NCBI RefSeq assembly: GCF_014117325.1
Contig: NZ_CP059732.1
Location: 558,001-622,000, forward strand
Source of the DNA: Spirosoma foliorum
GTDB taxonomy: Bacteria; Bacteroidota; Bacteroidia; Cytophagales; Spirosomataceae
Direction of reading: 5' to 3'
Length of the DNA: 64,000 bases
Below the pieces are notes generated by a model. That model was not told the origin of the DNA and made no database searches. It saw nothing but the letters and a program-made list of their open reading frames with translations. This document shows positions 17,674-26,078 of the stretch, piece after piece. Made by a program: the position numbers and the translations under genes. Within the stretch, counting starts at the first letter, position 1, and each line of letters opens with the position of its first letter.

Positions 17674-19737
17674 TTAACGAGTTAAAACTCCCAGTTCAGC
17701 AATGGAAACAGTAGCGTCTTTTTCGCTGGTGGTTTCGAGGGCGTCGAATTTCAGATAACGTGCTGACTGCGGCTGGTCGAATCGGATCGACTGCCCGACA
17801 GGGTTGTTGTTGATATTGCTGAACGCGCCCTGACTAACGGGTGCTGACCAGCTTTTCCCATCCTGACTAACCGAAACGGCGTACCGATAAACAATGCCGT
17901 TCTTTCGACCATCCTGTCGAGGCAGGTACGTAAAGCCCTTTAGTGATAAGGTTTCGCCGAGATCAAGTACCACCGTGACAGGCTCTTCACCCGTTTTGCG
18001 TTGTTGCCAACTAGTATTCGGATTTCCATCGATCAGGCGATCAGTACCTTTAGCCGATGTCGAGCCACCAGCCGAGACAACTGTCCACTTAGTTGAGCTA
18101 ATGTCAAAATCAGTCGAAACGGGGCTGCTGGCTTTTTTCATATTGTCGATAAAGGCGCGGGCTTTCACAGTTCCAACCTGCGGCATCGCAAACGGCTGAC
18201 TGAAACGAGGGCTACTAGCCGTTGGCTCCGAACCATCGGTCGTATAGGTAATAACCGGATCGGTAGTGCGGGGACAAACGATGGAGACCAACCCTTCTTT
18301 ACTCCGACTGATGGCCGGTGGTACGATAAGCTCAGGTGCGTTATAGATTTCGATATGGCGAATAAGCGGACTGGCTTTTGACTCCTCAATGCTCACTCGA
18401 ATTTTACTCGTCGTTATGGTCGGGAAACGCAAAATGCGTCGATTACCGATAGTCGTTCCCTGAGCAACCGGCTGGTATTTTCCATCCTTCCAGGCTGATA
18501 CGGCGAACTTCTTCACCCGTTGGCCCAACGCGATATACTCCTCAATTAACAATCGGTTGAGGGTAGTTGATTTGCCCAAATTGATGTCGAGTGTAGCTTG
18601 TTTGGTACCATCTGCAGCAGCCCAATAGGTGTCGCGGCTTTTGTCCAATATGTTGCTGGCAGCAAAGGTTGGCGTTTTGCTGAACACGCTACTAGCTGTA
18701 ATTTTCTTTCCACCAGCCAGATTGACCGAAGCCTTGTCGGTGTAGGCTTTCAGCTCCATAAGTCGGGCCACGTCGTTTTCATGAACCAGCCCCCGACGAT
18801 CAACAGGTAGGTTGAGCAGCCAGTTACCGTTTCGTCCAATCGAACTGTAGTAAATATCTACCAAGTGTTCCAGTGATTTCACTTTGTTATCTTCGCTGGC
18901 ATGGTAGTACCAACCCGGCCGAATCGAGCAATTGACTTCGGTAGGCACCCAGTGCGTACCATCTTCATGACCGGGAGTTAGTTCCCAATAGTTGGGGTAA
19001 CCTGGATAGACCTTATCCCGATTCAGGGTAGCCCAGTTGGTTTCACCTGCATAGCCGTCTTCGTTACCCACCCAACGAATGTCAGGACCCGCATCACTGA
19101 AAATGACCGCGTTGGGCTGGTACTGGCGTACCGTCGCGATAAAGCCGGGCCAGTCGTACACTTGCTTCTTGCCATTTGGCCCTTCGCCATTAGCCCCGTC
19201 GAACCAGACCTCAAATACATTGCCGTACTGTGTCAATACTTCCTTGAGTGTACTTTTAAAGATTTCGTTGTACTCAGATGTTCCGTAGGCAGGGTGATTC
19301 CGATCCCAGGGCGAGAGATAGACCCCGAATTTTAATCCATACTCTTTACAAGCTGCCGATAGGTCTTTCAGGACGTCGCCCTTGCCATCACGCCATTTGC
19401 TGTTTTTAACCGAGTGTTCCGTGAATTTTGAGGGCCACAAACAGAAACCGTCGTGATGTTTGGCCGTGATCACGATTCCCTCCATACCCGCTTCCTTCGC
19501 CACCCGTGCCCACTGCCGACAATCGAGCTGGGTTGGGTTGAACATATCAGCGGTTTCGGTCCCATGCCCCCACTCTTCATTCGTGAAGGTGTTCATGTTG
19601 AAGTGCACGAACGCGTAGTACTTCAGCTTATGCCATTGCAACTGACGCGACGATGGCACCGCACCAAATGGCGCTGGCGTTTGGGCAAAGGAGAGTTGTG
19701 AGAGAAGGACAAAAAGGGTAATGAGTCGTATGTACAT
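17674..19737 (-). CDS. GH29 alpha-L-fucosidase with C-terminal F5/8-type carbohydrate-binding modules
   Basis: An exported enzyme of 687 residues (signal peptide ending SFAQT) that releases alpha-linked L-fucose. The catalytic barrel (about 25-335) contains the family landmarks YYAFVHFNMNTFTNEEW, VITAKHHDGFCLWPS and the nucleophile D180 in VFEVWFDGANGEGP. Then come an F5/8 type C (CBM32-like) module (about 340-460), a chitobiase-like linker with TYTTDGSEPTASSP, and a second F5/8 type C module (about 550-687). This layout suits the GH29 subgroup that prefers branched alpha-1,3/1,4-fucosides, which is inferred. It belongs to the minus-strand hydrolase run with a second GH29 upstream. Confidence 0.92.
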   Translation of the reverse strand: MYIRLITLFVLLSQLSFAQTPAPFGAVPSSRQLQWHKLKYYAFVHFNMNTFTNEEWGHGTETADMFNPTQLDCRQWARVAKEAGMEGIVITAKHHDGFCLWPSKFTEHSVKNSKWRDGKGDVLKDLSAACKEYGLKFGVYLSPWDRNHPAYGTSEYNEIFKSTLKEVLTQYGNVFEVWFDGANGEGPNGKKQVYDWPGFIATVRQYQPNAVIFSDAGPDIRWVGNEDGYAGETNWATLNRDKVYPGYPNYWELTPGHEDGTHWVPTEVNCSIRPGWYYHASEDNKVKSLEHLVDIYYSSIGRNGNWLLNLPVDRRGLVHENDVARLMELKAYTDKASVNLAGGKKITASSVFSKTPTFAASNILDKSRDTYWAAADGTKQATLDINLGKSTTLNRLLIEEYIALGQRVKKFAVSAWKDGKYQPVAQGTTIGNRRILRFPTITTSKIRVSIEESKASPLIRHIEIYNAPELIVPPAISRSKEGLVSIVCPRTTDPVITYTTDGSEPTASSPRFSQPFAMPQVGTVKARAFIDNMKKASSPVSTDFDISSTKWTVVSAGGSTSAKGTDRLIDGNPNTSWQQRKTGEEPVTVVLDLGETLSLKGFTYLPRQDGRKNGIVYRYAVSVSQDGKSWSAPVSQGAFSNINNNPVGQSIRFDQPQSARYLKFDALETTSEKDATVSIAELGVLTR

Positions 19738-19765
19738 TTAGCTTCAGGATTCTATGATTTAGCCT

Positions 19766-19861
19766 AGCCCCTCTCCCGTTTTGGGAGAGGGGTTGGGGTG
19801 AGGGGAAACGCCGAGAAGCTCTGACCTCACCCCCGGCCCCTCTCCCAAAACGGGAGAGGGA
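19766..19861. repeat. Dispersed palindromic repeat, copy 1 (double unit)
   Basis: Two units of about 38 bases face each other. Each contains a small hairpin CCCTCTCCC-GTTTT-GGGAGAGGG next to CCTCACCCC, and the two units are inverted repeats of one another. Relatives occur at 24027-24122 and 25763-25801 in this window. It lies between the two GH29 genes. Confidence 0.8.
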
Positions 19862-19892
19862 TGCAACTATCGGCCAATTAATGAAGTATAGT

Positions 19893-21350
19893 TTACCGTT
19901 CTTCCAGCTTAAAAACCCAGGCTGGTTGGCTAGCCAGTAACTTCTGAGCCGCTTCGGGTAGTGCAACAACTAATCCCTCTGCCGTCTTATTAGCTTTCAA
20001 GGCTTTGGTATATCCCAACAGCTTTACGGTCGGTTTGCTTTGCGTAACGTTGCTGAGCGTGATGGTTGTGGGCACCGTCTCTTTATCACTGGGCAAGTAC
20101 GTCTGATACTTCGTTTTGCCGTTTCCGGTGTAGGCCCATTGCTTCTGCCGATAAGGTGCTACGGGTTTGGTACCATAAATCGATTCGCCGTTGACGCGCA
20201 GCCAAGCACCAATTTCCTGCAATCGTTGGTAGGCTTCGGGATGCCAATCGCCTTCGGGGCTGGGAGCAATATTCAGGAGCAGGTTGCCGTTTTTAGCGAC
20301 AATATCCACCAGCGTGTGAATCAATTTGCGGGTCGATTTGAAGTTTTCTTTCGGAATGTACGACCACGAATCACCCATCGTCATGCACGACTCCCAGGGG
20401 ATAGGCATGTACGAATCAGGAATGGATTGCTCAGGCGTAACGTAGTTTTCAAATTCACCCGTTACGGTGCGATCTACGACTAATAAACCCGGCTGTTTGC
20501 TACGACCCATCCCCGCGATTCGGGCCATGTCGATGTCCTGATCATACGGAATGGTGCGCTGCCAGCTAATGGTCGAATCGATGGTTGATGCCGGACGAAC
20601 CCAGCCGCCATCGAGCCACAGAATGTCGATTTTACCATAATCCGTCATCAACTCCTGAATCTGATTGTAGGTAAAGTCCTTGAACTGCTGCCACTTTTGC
20701 GGGTACTTTTTAGGGGCATACGACACGTTGCGATCTTTAGGCGGGAAATACGGGTCCCAATACGAGGGTGTATTCCAGTCAGGTTTCGAGAAATAAGCGC
20801 CAACCATGAAGTCCTGTCCCCGGAAAGCACTAAACACTTCTTTGGCAATGTTACTGCGTGGATTCGATGAGAAAGCCGTTTTCGGATCGGTGATTTTGTA
20901 GTCCGTTTGTTTAGTGTCGAACATACAGAATCCGTCGTGGTGTTTCGTTGTGAACACCACGTATTTCATACCTGCATCTTTTGCCGCTGTAGCCCAGCGT
21001 TCGGGGTTAAATTGAGTCGGGTTGAAGGTTGTCCGAATGTTTTCGTAGGCTTTTTTATACTCGTACCAGTTGGCCGCGTATGGCCCCCGGCGTTCGCACC
21101 AGCCTTCATCTTCGGGGCACAGCGACCAGGATTCTACGATGCCCCACTTGCTGTATGTACCCCAGTGCATCAACAAGCCAAACTTAACGTCCTGCCAATG
21201 CGCGAGTTTCTTGCTAACCAGACTGTCTTTTGGGGGAACGTAATGGGCGTGATTTTGCTCAGAATGCTGCTGAGCCTGCGTAACACCAGACACCAGCAAA
21301 GAAGCTAAAGTCCAGCCGAAGTAGAGTGAACGAAAATAGGTATTTTTCAT
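19893..21350 (-). CDS. GH29 alpha-L-fucosidase
   Basis: An exported enzyme of 485 residues from the ATG at 21350 (MKNTYFRSLYFGWTLASLL, signal peptide ending TQAQQ); a start at 21365 is possible. Key segments are FGLLMHWGTYSKWG, VFTTKHHDGFCMFDT and the nucleophile D247 in IDILWLDGGW. It differs from the downstream fucosidase in lacking F5/8 binding modules and having a short C-terminal beta domain, so the two probably take different linkages. A two-enzyme GH29 set is common in loci for fucosylated glycans. Only 25 bases separate it from the GH18 stop, so they are probably co-transcribed. Confidence 0.92.
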   Translation of the reverse strand: MKNTYFRSLYFGWTLASLLVSGVTQAQQHSEQNHAHYVPPKDSLVSKKLAHWQDVKFGLLMHWGTYSKWGIVESWSLCPEDEGWCERRGPYAANWYEYKKAYENIRTTFNPTQFNPERWATAAKDAGMKYVVFTTKHHDGFCMFDTKQTDYKITDPKTAFSSNPRSNIAKEVFSAFRGQDFMVGAYFSKPDWNTPSYWDPYFPPKDRNVSYAPKKYPQKWQQFKDFTYNQIQELMTDYGKIDILWLDGGWVRPASTIDSTISWQRTIPYDQDIDMARIAGMGRSKQPGLLVVDRTVTGEFENYVTPEQSIPDSYMPIPWESCMTMGDSWSYIPKENFKSTRKLIHTLVDIVAKNGNLLLNIAPSPEGDWHPEAYQRLQEIGAWLRVNGESIYGTKPVAPYRQKQWAYTGNGKTKYQTYLPSDKETVPTTITLSNVTQSKPTVKLLGYTKALKANKTAEGLVVALPEAAQKLLASQPAWVFKLEER

Positions 21351-21375
21351 GGGGGTAGGAATCATCAGTACAGGG

Positions 21376-22533
21376 TTATTTCAGGCCGTTGACCACGGGG
21401 TCAAGAAGTGCTTTATGTTTCAGGTCGTAGATGTACTCCCAGAACATAATTCCGCCCAGGCCCTTCTTTTTCACGTAGTCGATCTTCGGGCCAAAGGATT
21501 CTGCATCACCATAGGAAATGAAGGTATGCGAGGTCGCATTCCACAAATAGGGTGCTTTGGCATCGGCATCCCAGTATCGGACAAACCCGTTTTTGTTAAT
21601 GTACTTATCCACCAGTTCATCGTGACTGATGAACGAGTGCTTACCTGTTGACGGCTGATACAGACCATTGTCTACCGGACGGGTATCGGCCCAGCCACGT
21701 CCATAAAATGGAATACCCAGCACGATTTTACGCGCAGGAACGCCCGCTTTAATATGCCCTTCTACGGCCGAGATCGAGCTATTCCGCGATTGATCGCCTT
21801 TTTTAGATTGCGCCAGTGGGCTATGGTGCCCTGTCACTTTATCGTTGCCATGATAGAGGTCATACGTCATGATGTTGACGTAGTCCAGGTATTTCTGCGC
21901 TTCTCCCAGATTCGTGTGGCTTACAAACGCGGTGTCGCCCCCGGTTGCAGCGGTCAGCAGGTAATGATTGGCACCTGTGCGCTTGTCTACCTTACCTTGT
22001 TCGTCGAGCCGATCACGAATGGCTTTCAGGTACAGCGTAAAGTTCTCTTTGTCTTCGGGCCGAAAGATGTTGCCTGCGCCAATTTGAGCGGGATATTCCC
22101 AGTCGATATCAACACCATCGAGTTTATGCTTTTTCATAAATGCGACGGCACTATTCGCAAATTTCCGACGCGATGCCGCTGTCAGTGCAGCATCCGAGAA
22201 ATACTTGCAACCACCCCAGCCACCGACTGAAATAAGAATTTTCAGGTCTTTATTAATTGCCCGAAGCGAGGTTAAGGCCGCCAGGTTGGCTGAGTCTTTA
22301 GCCGAAATCGGCGCTAACTCTCCATTTTGGGCAGGTACTGCAAATGCGTAGTTGATGTGCGTAAGCTTCTGGGCTTCGATCTGCTCTTTTGTCCATCCGT
22401 TTCCGCTTACATAACCAATAAGTACGTAGCGTTTAGGGGGTTGCGTTGCGGCTGCCGTTGGTGTAGTAGGTAGCAATAGGCCGAATAGAGAAACGGCCAA
22501 TGAAATAGATAGGAATGATAAAAACGACTTCAC
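21376..22533 (-). CDS. GH18 chitinase or endo-beta-N-acetylglucosaminidase
   Basis: An exported enzyme of 385 residues from a GTG at 22533 (MKSFLSFLSISLAVSLFGLLL signal region); a TTG at 22563 would add ten residues. The barrel shows SVGGWGG and the catalytic motif D139-GVDIDWE146, with E146 the proton donor and the preceding Asp assisting substrate-assisted cleavage beside an N-acetyl group. Family members cut chitin or the chitobiose core of N-glycans; context with fucosidases and hexosaminidase makes either possible. A TATCTTTG match to the -7 promoter element lies at 22561-22568, so this gene likely leads the minus-strand operon. Confidence 0.88.
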   Translation of the reverse strand: MKSFLSFLSISLAVSLFGLLLPTTPTAAATQPPKRYVLIGYVSGNGWTKEQIEAQKLTHINYAFAVPAQNGELAPISAKDSANLAALTSLRAINKDLKILISVGGWGGCKYFSDAALTAASRRKFANSAVAFMKKHKLDGVDIDWEYPAQIGAGNIFRPEDKENFTLYLKAIRDRLDEQGKVDKRTGANHYLLTAATGGDTAFVSHTNLGEAQKYLDYVNIMTYDLYHGNDKVTGHHSPLAQSKKGDQSRNSSISAVEGHIKAGVPARKIVLGIPFYGRGWADTRPVDNGLYQPSTGKHSFISHDELVDKYINKNGFVRYWDADAKAPYLWNATSHTFISYGDAESFGPKIDYVKKKGLGGIMFWEYIYDLKHKALLDPVVNGLK

Positions 22534-22777
22534 TATTCTTTGGGGAAAAAGAGTAAGAAACAAAGATACTTATATTTTAATTTTTTTTAATAATGTGAAC
22601 TGATTTAGAAAAATTTTTATTAATTATGTCAGAAAATGGTACGAAAGCTGCATAGCTATAGACTATTTAGAAGTTTCTTAACAAACAAATAGAAATAGCA
22701 CAAATATGCCTTTCTACCTATACAGATCTAATGCTTCTACTTAAACGATTGCTTTTGATGAGTAGTCGTTATTACTT

Positions 22778-24010
22778 ATGCTCATATCTACTCCTCCAGA
22801 AAACCCTCTTGTTGCCAAAAAGTCGATTGTTGCTATTAAGAAAAACCAACAAGTTAAAAAGGTGCTTTCCTTCCTATATCAGGAAGGTGCCTGCACACTG
22901 GCTAAGCTAGCCGAAGTCTTAAAAACCAGCGTTCCTTCCGTTACTCAGATTGTTGAGCAACTCGCTGAAGAGGGTTGGGTAAATACGATTGGAACGGTTT
23001 CGGGCAACAACGGTCGACGCCCTGTTCTATTCGGTCTGAATCCACTTGGACACTACGCGCTGATTATTGATAGCAATACGCACGGCACGCAGCTTATGAT
23101 CGTCAATCTTTTGCGGGAGGTTATCTTTCAGCAAAGCAGTGACTCCACGCTGGAAAACAAAGCCAGTTTTGCCAATTTTCTAGCGTCGTTCATGAATGAG
23201 GCATTGACAAAATCGACAATTGCCAAATCGGATGTGATTGGCGTTGGCTTATCGATGCCGGGATTAATTGATTCGAAACAGGGCCTTAACCTAAGTTACC
23301 CTGACCTCGGTCTGGCTGGTCAGTCTTTTACGGACTGGCTGGAGCAGCAATGGGGTTTTCCTGTTTTTATGATCAACGACACAAAAGCCACTGCCTTGGG
23401 CGAACACCGTTTCGGACGAAGTCAGGGGAAACAGCATGCACTAACGATCAATATCGACTGGGGTGTAGGGCTGGGTATTATCAGCAACGGCGAAGTTTTC
23501 CACGGCGCATCGGGTTTCGCAGGCGAGTTAGGACACATTCAGGTTGACCCGCAGGGGGAATTATGCTACTGTGGCAAAATAGGCTGTCTGGATACGCTCA
23601 CCTCGGCATCGTCGCTGGTCAAGCGAGTGCAGAAGGAAGTACAATCGGGTCAGGCGACTAAATTAGCCGCTTATCAGGACGATCTGACCCAGATTACCAT
23701 TAGTCAGGTCATTCAGGCAGCTAATGAAGGCGACACCTTCGCGATCGATCAACTGCACGAAACGGGTTATCAGCTGGGAAAGGGGCTCGCTATTGCGGTT
23801 ACCTTATTCAACCCCGAAATCATTATCGTTGATGGCGTACTGGCAGAAGACTCTTTGTTTATAACCAACTCTATTAAGCAGGCAATCAATAAGCATTGCT
23901 TGAGCGGCTTCCGCAATAATTTGATGGTAGAAGTAACGCAACTCGGTGGATCGGCCAAATGGCTGGGTACGCACGCGTGCGTAATCGAAAGTTTGTTTAT
24001 GGATGCGTAA
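22778..24010 (+). CDS. ROK-family transcriptional regulator (NagC/XylR type)
   Basis: A 410-residue protein with an N-terminal winged helix (about 20-85; LAKLAEVLKTSVPSVTQIVEQLAEEGWV) and a ROK sugar-kinase-like domain. The latter shows INDTKATALGEHRFG, the GFAGELGHIQV loop and the ROK zinc motif CYCGKIGCLDT. Proteins of this build are repressors that sense sugars or sugar phosphates; NagC senses GlcNAc-6-phosphate and XylR senses xylose. Divergent orientation from the GH18-led operon, with a shared 244-base gap, points to control of that operon, possibly by a GlcNAc or fucose derivative. The ligand is inferred only. Confidence 0.88.
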   Translation: MLISTPPENPLVAKKSIVAIKKNQQVKKVLSFLYQEGACTLAKLAEVLKTSVPSVTQIVEQLAEEGWVNTIGTVSGNNGRRPVLFGLNPLGHYALIIDSNTHGTQLMIVNLLREVIFQQSSDSTLENKASFANFLASFMNEALTKSTIAKSDVIGVGLSMPGLIDSKQGLNLSYPDLGLAGQSFTDWLEQQWGFPVFMINDTKATALGEHRFGRSQGKQHALTINIDWGVGLGIISNGEVFHGASGFAGELGHIQVDPQGELCYCGKIGCLDTLTSASSLVKRVQKEVQSGQATKLAAYQDDLTQITISQVIQAANEGDTFAIDQLHETGYQLGKGLAIAVTLFNPEIIIVDGVLAEDSLFITNSIKQAINKHCLSGFRNNLMVEVTQLGGSAKWLGTHACVIESLFMDA

Positions 24011-24026
24011 GTTTTTAGGGAGCTTA

Positions 24027-24122
24027 CCCTCACCCCCGGCCCCTCTCCCAAAACAGGAGAGGGGAGCAGAGTCGGCCGTTTTTAGCCCCTCTCCCGTTTT
24101 GGGAGAGGGGTTGGGGTGAGGG
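24027..24122. repeat. Dispersed palindromic repeat, copy 2 (double unit)
   Basis: Same family as 19766-19861, here in the opposite unit order: CCTCACCCCCGGCCCCTCTCC first, then the inverted unit ending GGGGTTGGGGTGAGGG. It fills most of the 161-base gap between the ROK and the haem/FG-GAP genes. Confidence 0.8.
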
Positions 24123-24171
24123 TAATCGTTAATGGTCTCTTACATTTACACATCTGTAAACAATCATCCAG

Positions 24172-25752
24172 ATGCCAGCCTTTAAAATCGGTTTGCTACT
24201 TTTTGTTTCCCTCGGTGTGGCCTCGTTTTCTGACATCGAGATGAATCGCTCTACGACTGGTGGAGCTAAAAAAGAAGCTATGTCTGCCGATTCAACTGCT
24301 GCGGGCAAACAGCTGGCCATACGCTATTGTAGTAGTTGCCATTTGTTTCCTGAACCTGAATTACTGGACAAAAAGACCTGGGTAACGGGTGTGCTGCCGA
24401 ATATGGCGATGCGGCTTGGACTCAAACTTCCTGGGCAGGATTCGTTGCGTTCGCTTTCGCTAGAGGAAGAAAAAGCCATCAGCCAGCTAACAATTTACCC
24501 CGAAACGCCTGCTCTCTCGATGGATGAGTGGTCAGCGATTGTGCGCTATTATGAACGTACGGCACCCGCCGAGCCGTTGCCCCAAAAGCCGCATCCAACT
24601 GTCACAAATCAACTCCCGCTATTTACCGCCAAAGAACTCGTACTGAGCGATAAGCCCGTGCCACAGACAACTTTGTTGAAGTACGATAAAACTACGGCTC
24701 AGCTTTATGTAGGCGACGCTCAAAATGCACTTTATGTACTTGATGGAAAGTTACAGCCGGGTGAAGGCTTACTGAAGGATACCTGGTGGATCGATACGCC
24801 CCCAACGGATATCGACTTTCCTAAAAATGCGGCTCCACGCGTACTGACTATCGGAATCTTTAGCCCATCCGACCAGCAGTTGGGGCGACTGATGACGCTG
24901 GAACGCTCGGCCAAACCGGGCTCTAATCCTGTCAATATTAAAGGCTTACCGCGTTCCGTTCAATTTGCATCCGGCGACCTGAATGGGGATGGGAAAGATG
25001 ATGCCCTTATCTGCGGCTTTGGCAATAATGCGGGAAAACTCTTCTGGTACGACAATTTTGAACCAACCAAAGAGCATGTTCTGAAAGCGCTCCCAGGCGC
25101 TCGGAAAGTGGAAATCGCCGATTTCAATCACGACAAAAAACCCGACATTATGGTCCTGATGGCGCAGGCACGGGAAGAAGTTTCTATTTTTTATAATCAG
25201 GGGAACGGTCAGTTTAAAGAGAAAACCGTGTTACGTTTCTCTCCGCTCTTTGGCTCCAGCTATTTCGAACTTGTCGATTTCAATAAGGATGGTTTTCAGG
25301 ATATTTTGTTGACGAATGGTGACAACTGGGATTACTCAGCGATCAATAAAAACTACCACGGCGTCCGTATCTATCTGAACGACAGGAAAGATAATTTCAA
25401 AGAAGCCTGGTTCTACCCGATGTATGGGGCTAGTAAAGCCCTCGCCCGCGATTTTGATAACGATGGCGATCTTGACATTGCCGCCACGTCCTTTTACACC
25501 AATCTGGCCCAGCCAGAGCAAGGGTTTATTTATCTGGCTAACGAAGGTAAACTGACTTTTAAACCATTCAGTACTCCAGAAGCCGCCAACGGCAAATGGC
25601 TAACGATGGAAGCTGCTGACTTCGACCAAGATGGCGATATCGATATTGTACTGGGCTCTTATTTTCACTCCCTTGGCGAAATGACGCAGCTGCTGTTTAA
25701 GGGTATCACGTCTTTTCCGCAACTGTTGGTGCTGGAGAATCAAGGAAAATAA
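24172..25752 (+). CDS. Exported FG-GAP/VCBS repeat protein with N-terminal CxxCH haem motif
   Basis: A 526-residue protein with an N-terminal hydrophobic export segment (residues 4-20). It has a c-type haem-binding motif C53-SS-C56-H57 (RYCSSCHLFPEPELL), as in small cytochrome domains. Five Asp-rich calcium loops follow from about residue 265 onwards: DLNGDGKDD, DFNHDKKPD, DFNKDGFQD, DFDNDGDLD and DFDQDGDID, forming an FG-GAP beta-propeller. Proteins with this combination are common in Bacteroidota and Planctomycetota, but their role is unclear; electron transfer or a haem-stabilised binding surface are both open. It follows the ROK gene on the same strand and ends in a copy of the dispersed repeat. 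Confidence 0.8.
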   Translation: MPAFKIGLLLFVSLGVASFSDIEMNRSTTGGAKKEAMSADSTAAGKQLAIRYCSSCHLFPEPELLDKKTWVTGVLPNMAMRLGLKLPGQDSLRSLSLEEEKAISQLTIYPETPALSMDEWSAIVRYYERTAPAEPLPQKPHPTVTNQLPLFTAKELVLSDKPVPQTTLLKYDKTTAQLYVGDAQNALYVLDGKLQPGEGLLKDTWWIDTPPTDIDFPKNAAPRVLTIGIFSPSDQQLGRLMTLERSAKPGSNPVNIKGLPRSVQFASGDLNGDGKDDALICGFGNNAGKLFWYDNFEPTKEHVLKALPGARKVEIADFNHDKKPDIMVLMAQAREEVSIFYNQGNGQFKEKTVLRFSPLFGSSYFELVDFNKDGFQDILLTNGDNWDYSAINKNYHGVRIYLNDRKDNFKEAWFYPMYGASKALARDFDNDGDLDIAATSFYTNLAQPEQGFIYLANEGKLTFKPFSTPEAANGKWLTMEAADFDQDGDIDIVLGSYFHSLGEMTQLLFKGITSFPQLLVLENQGK

Positions 25753-25762
25753 GCGCTGCTTA

Positions 25763-25801
25763 CCTCACCCCCGGCCCCTCTCCTGAAAACCAGGAGAGGG
25801 G
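25763..25801. repeat. Dispersed palindromic repeat, copy 3 (single unit)
   Basis: A lone unit of the same family (CCTCACCCCCGGCCCCTCTCC, a four-base-changed loop, then GGAGAGGGG) 10 bases after the FG-GAP gene stop. As a single hairpin it could also protect the 3' end of that message. Confidence 0.75.
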
Positions 25802-25853
25802 TGCATCTGGTTGCCAGTAATACGCTGGAGGACTTTCCACTAATACTGCATTA

Positions 25854-25979
25854 TCAATTCCTCGTGTATTTTCTTAGGGCTTTTACTATCAGATAAAGCA
25901 GATATCCGCCTAAACCTAAGAGTAAAATATTGGCTAAAATGCCAATGACTTCAGCTTTTTCAAAAGCAATACAAAGCAT
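25854..25979 (-). CDS. Possible 41-residue single-pass membrane protein
   Basis: A short ATG-started frame on the minus strand, starting 99 bases after the SusD stop. The product begins MLCIAFEKAEVIG and carries one strongly hydrophobic helix (ILANILLLGLGGYLLYLIV) followed by a basic tail (KALRKYTRN). This is the layout of a small inner-membrane peptide with a cytoplasmic positive end. No family is recognised, and the frame is too short for strong statistical support. Confidence 0.35.
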   Translation of the reverse strand: MLCIAFEKAEVIGILANILLLGLGGYLLYLIVKALRKYTRN

Positions 25980-26078
25980 GAGTTATGAAATTATTGATGT
26001 GAGTTAATCAACAAAAATGGGCAAACCAATTAGCTTGCCCATTCTACTTTATTTACCTAATCTGTCTTTACTGAAACC

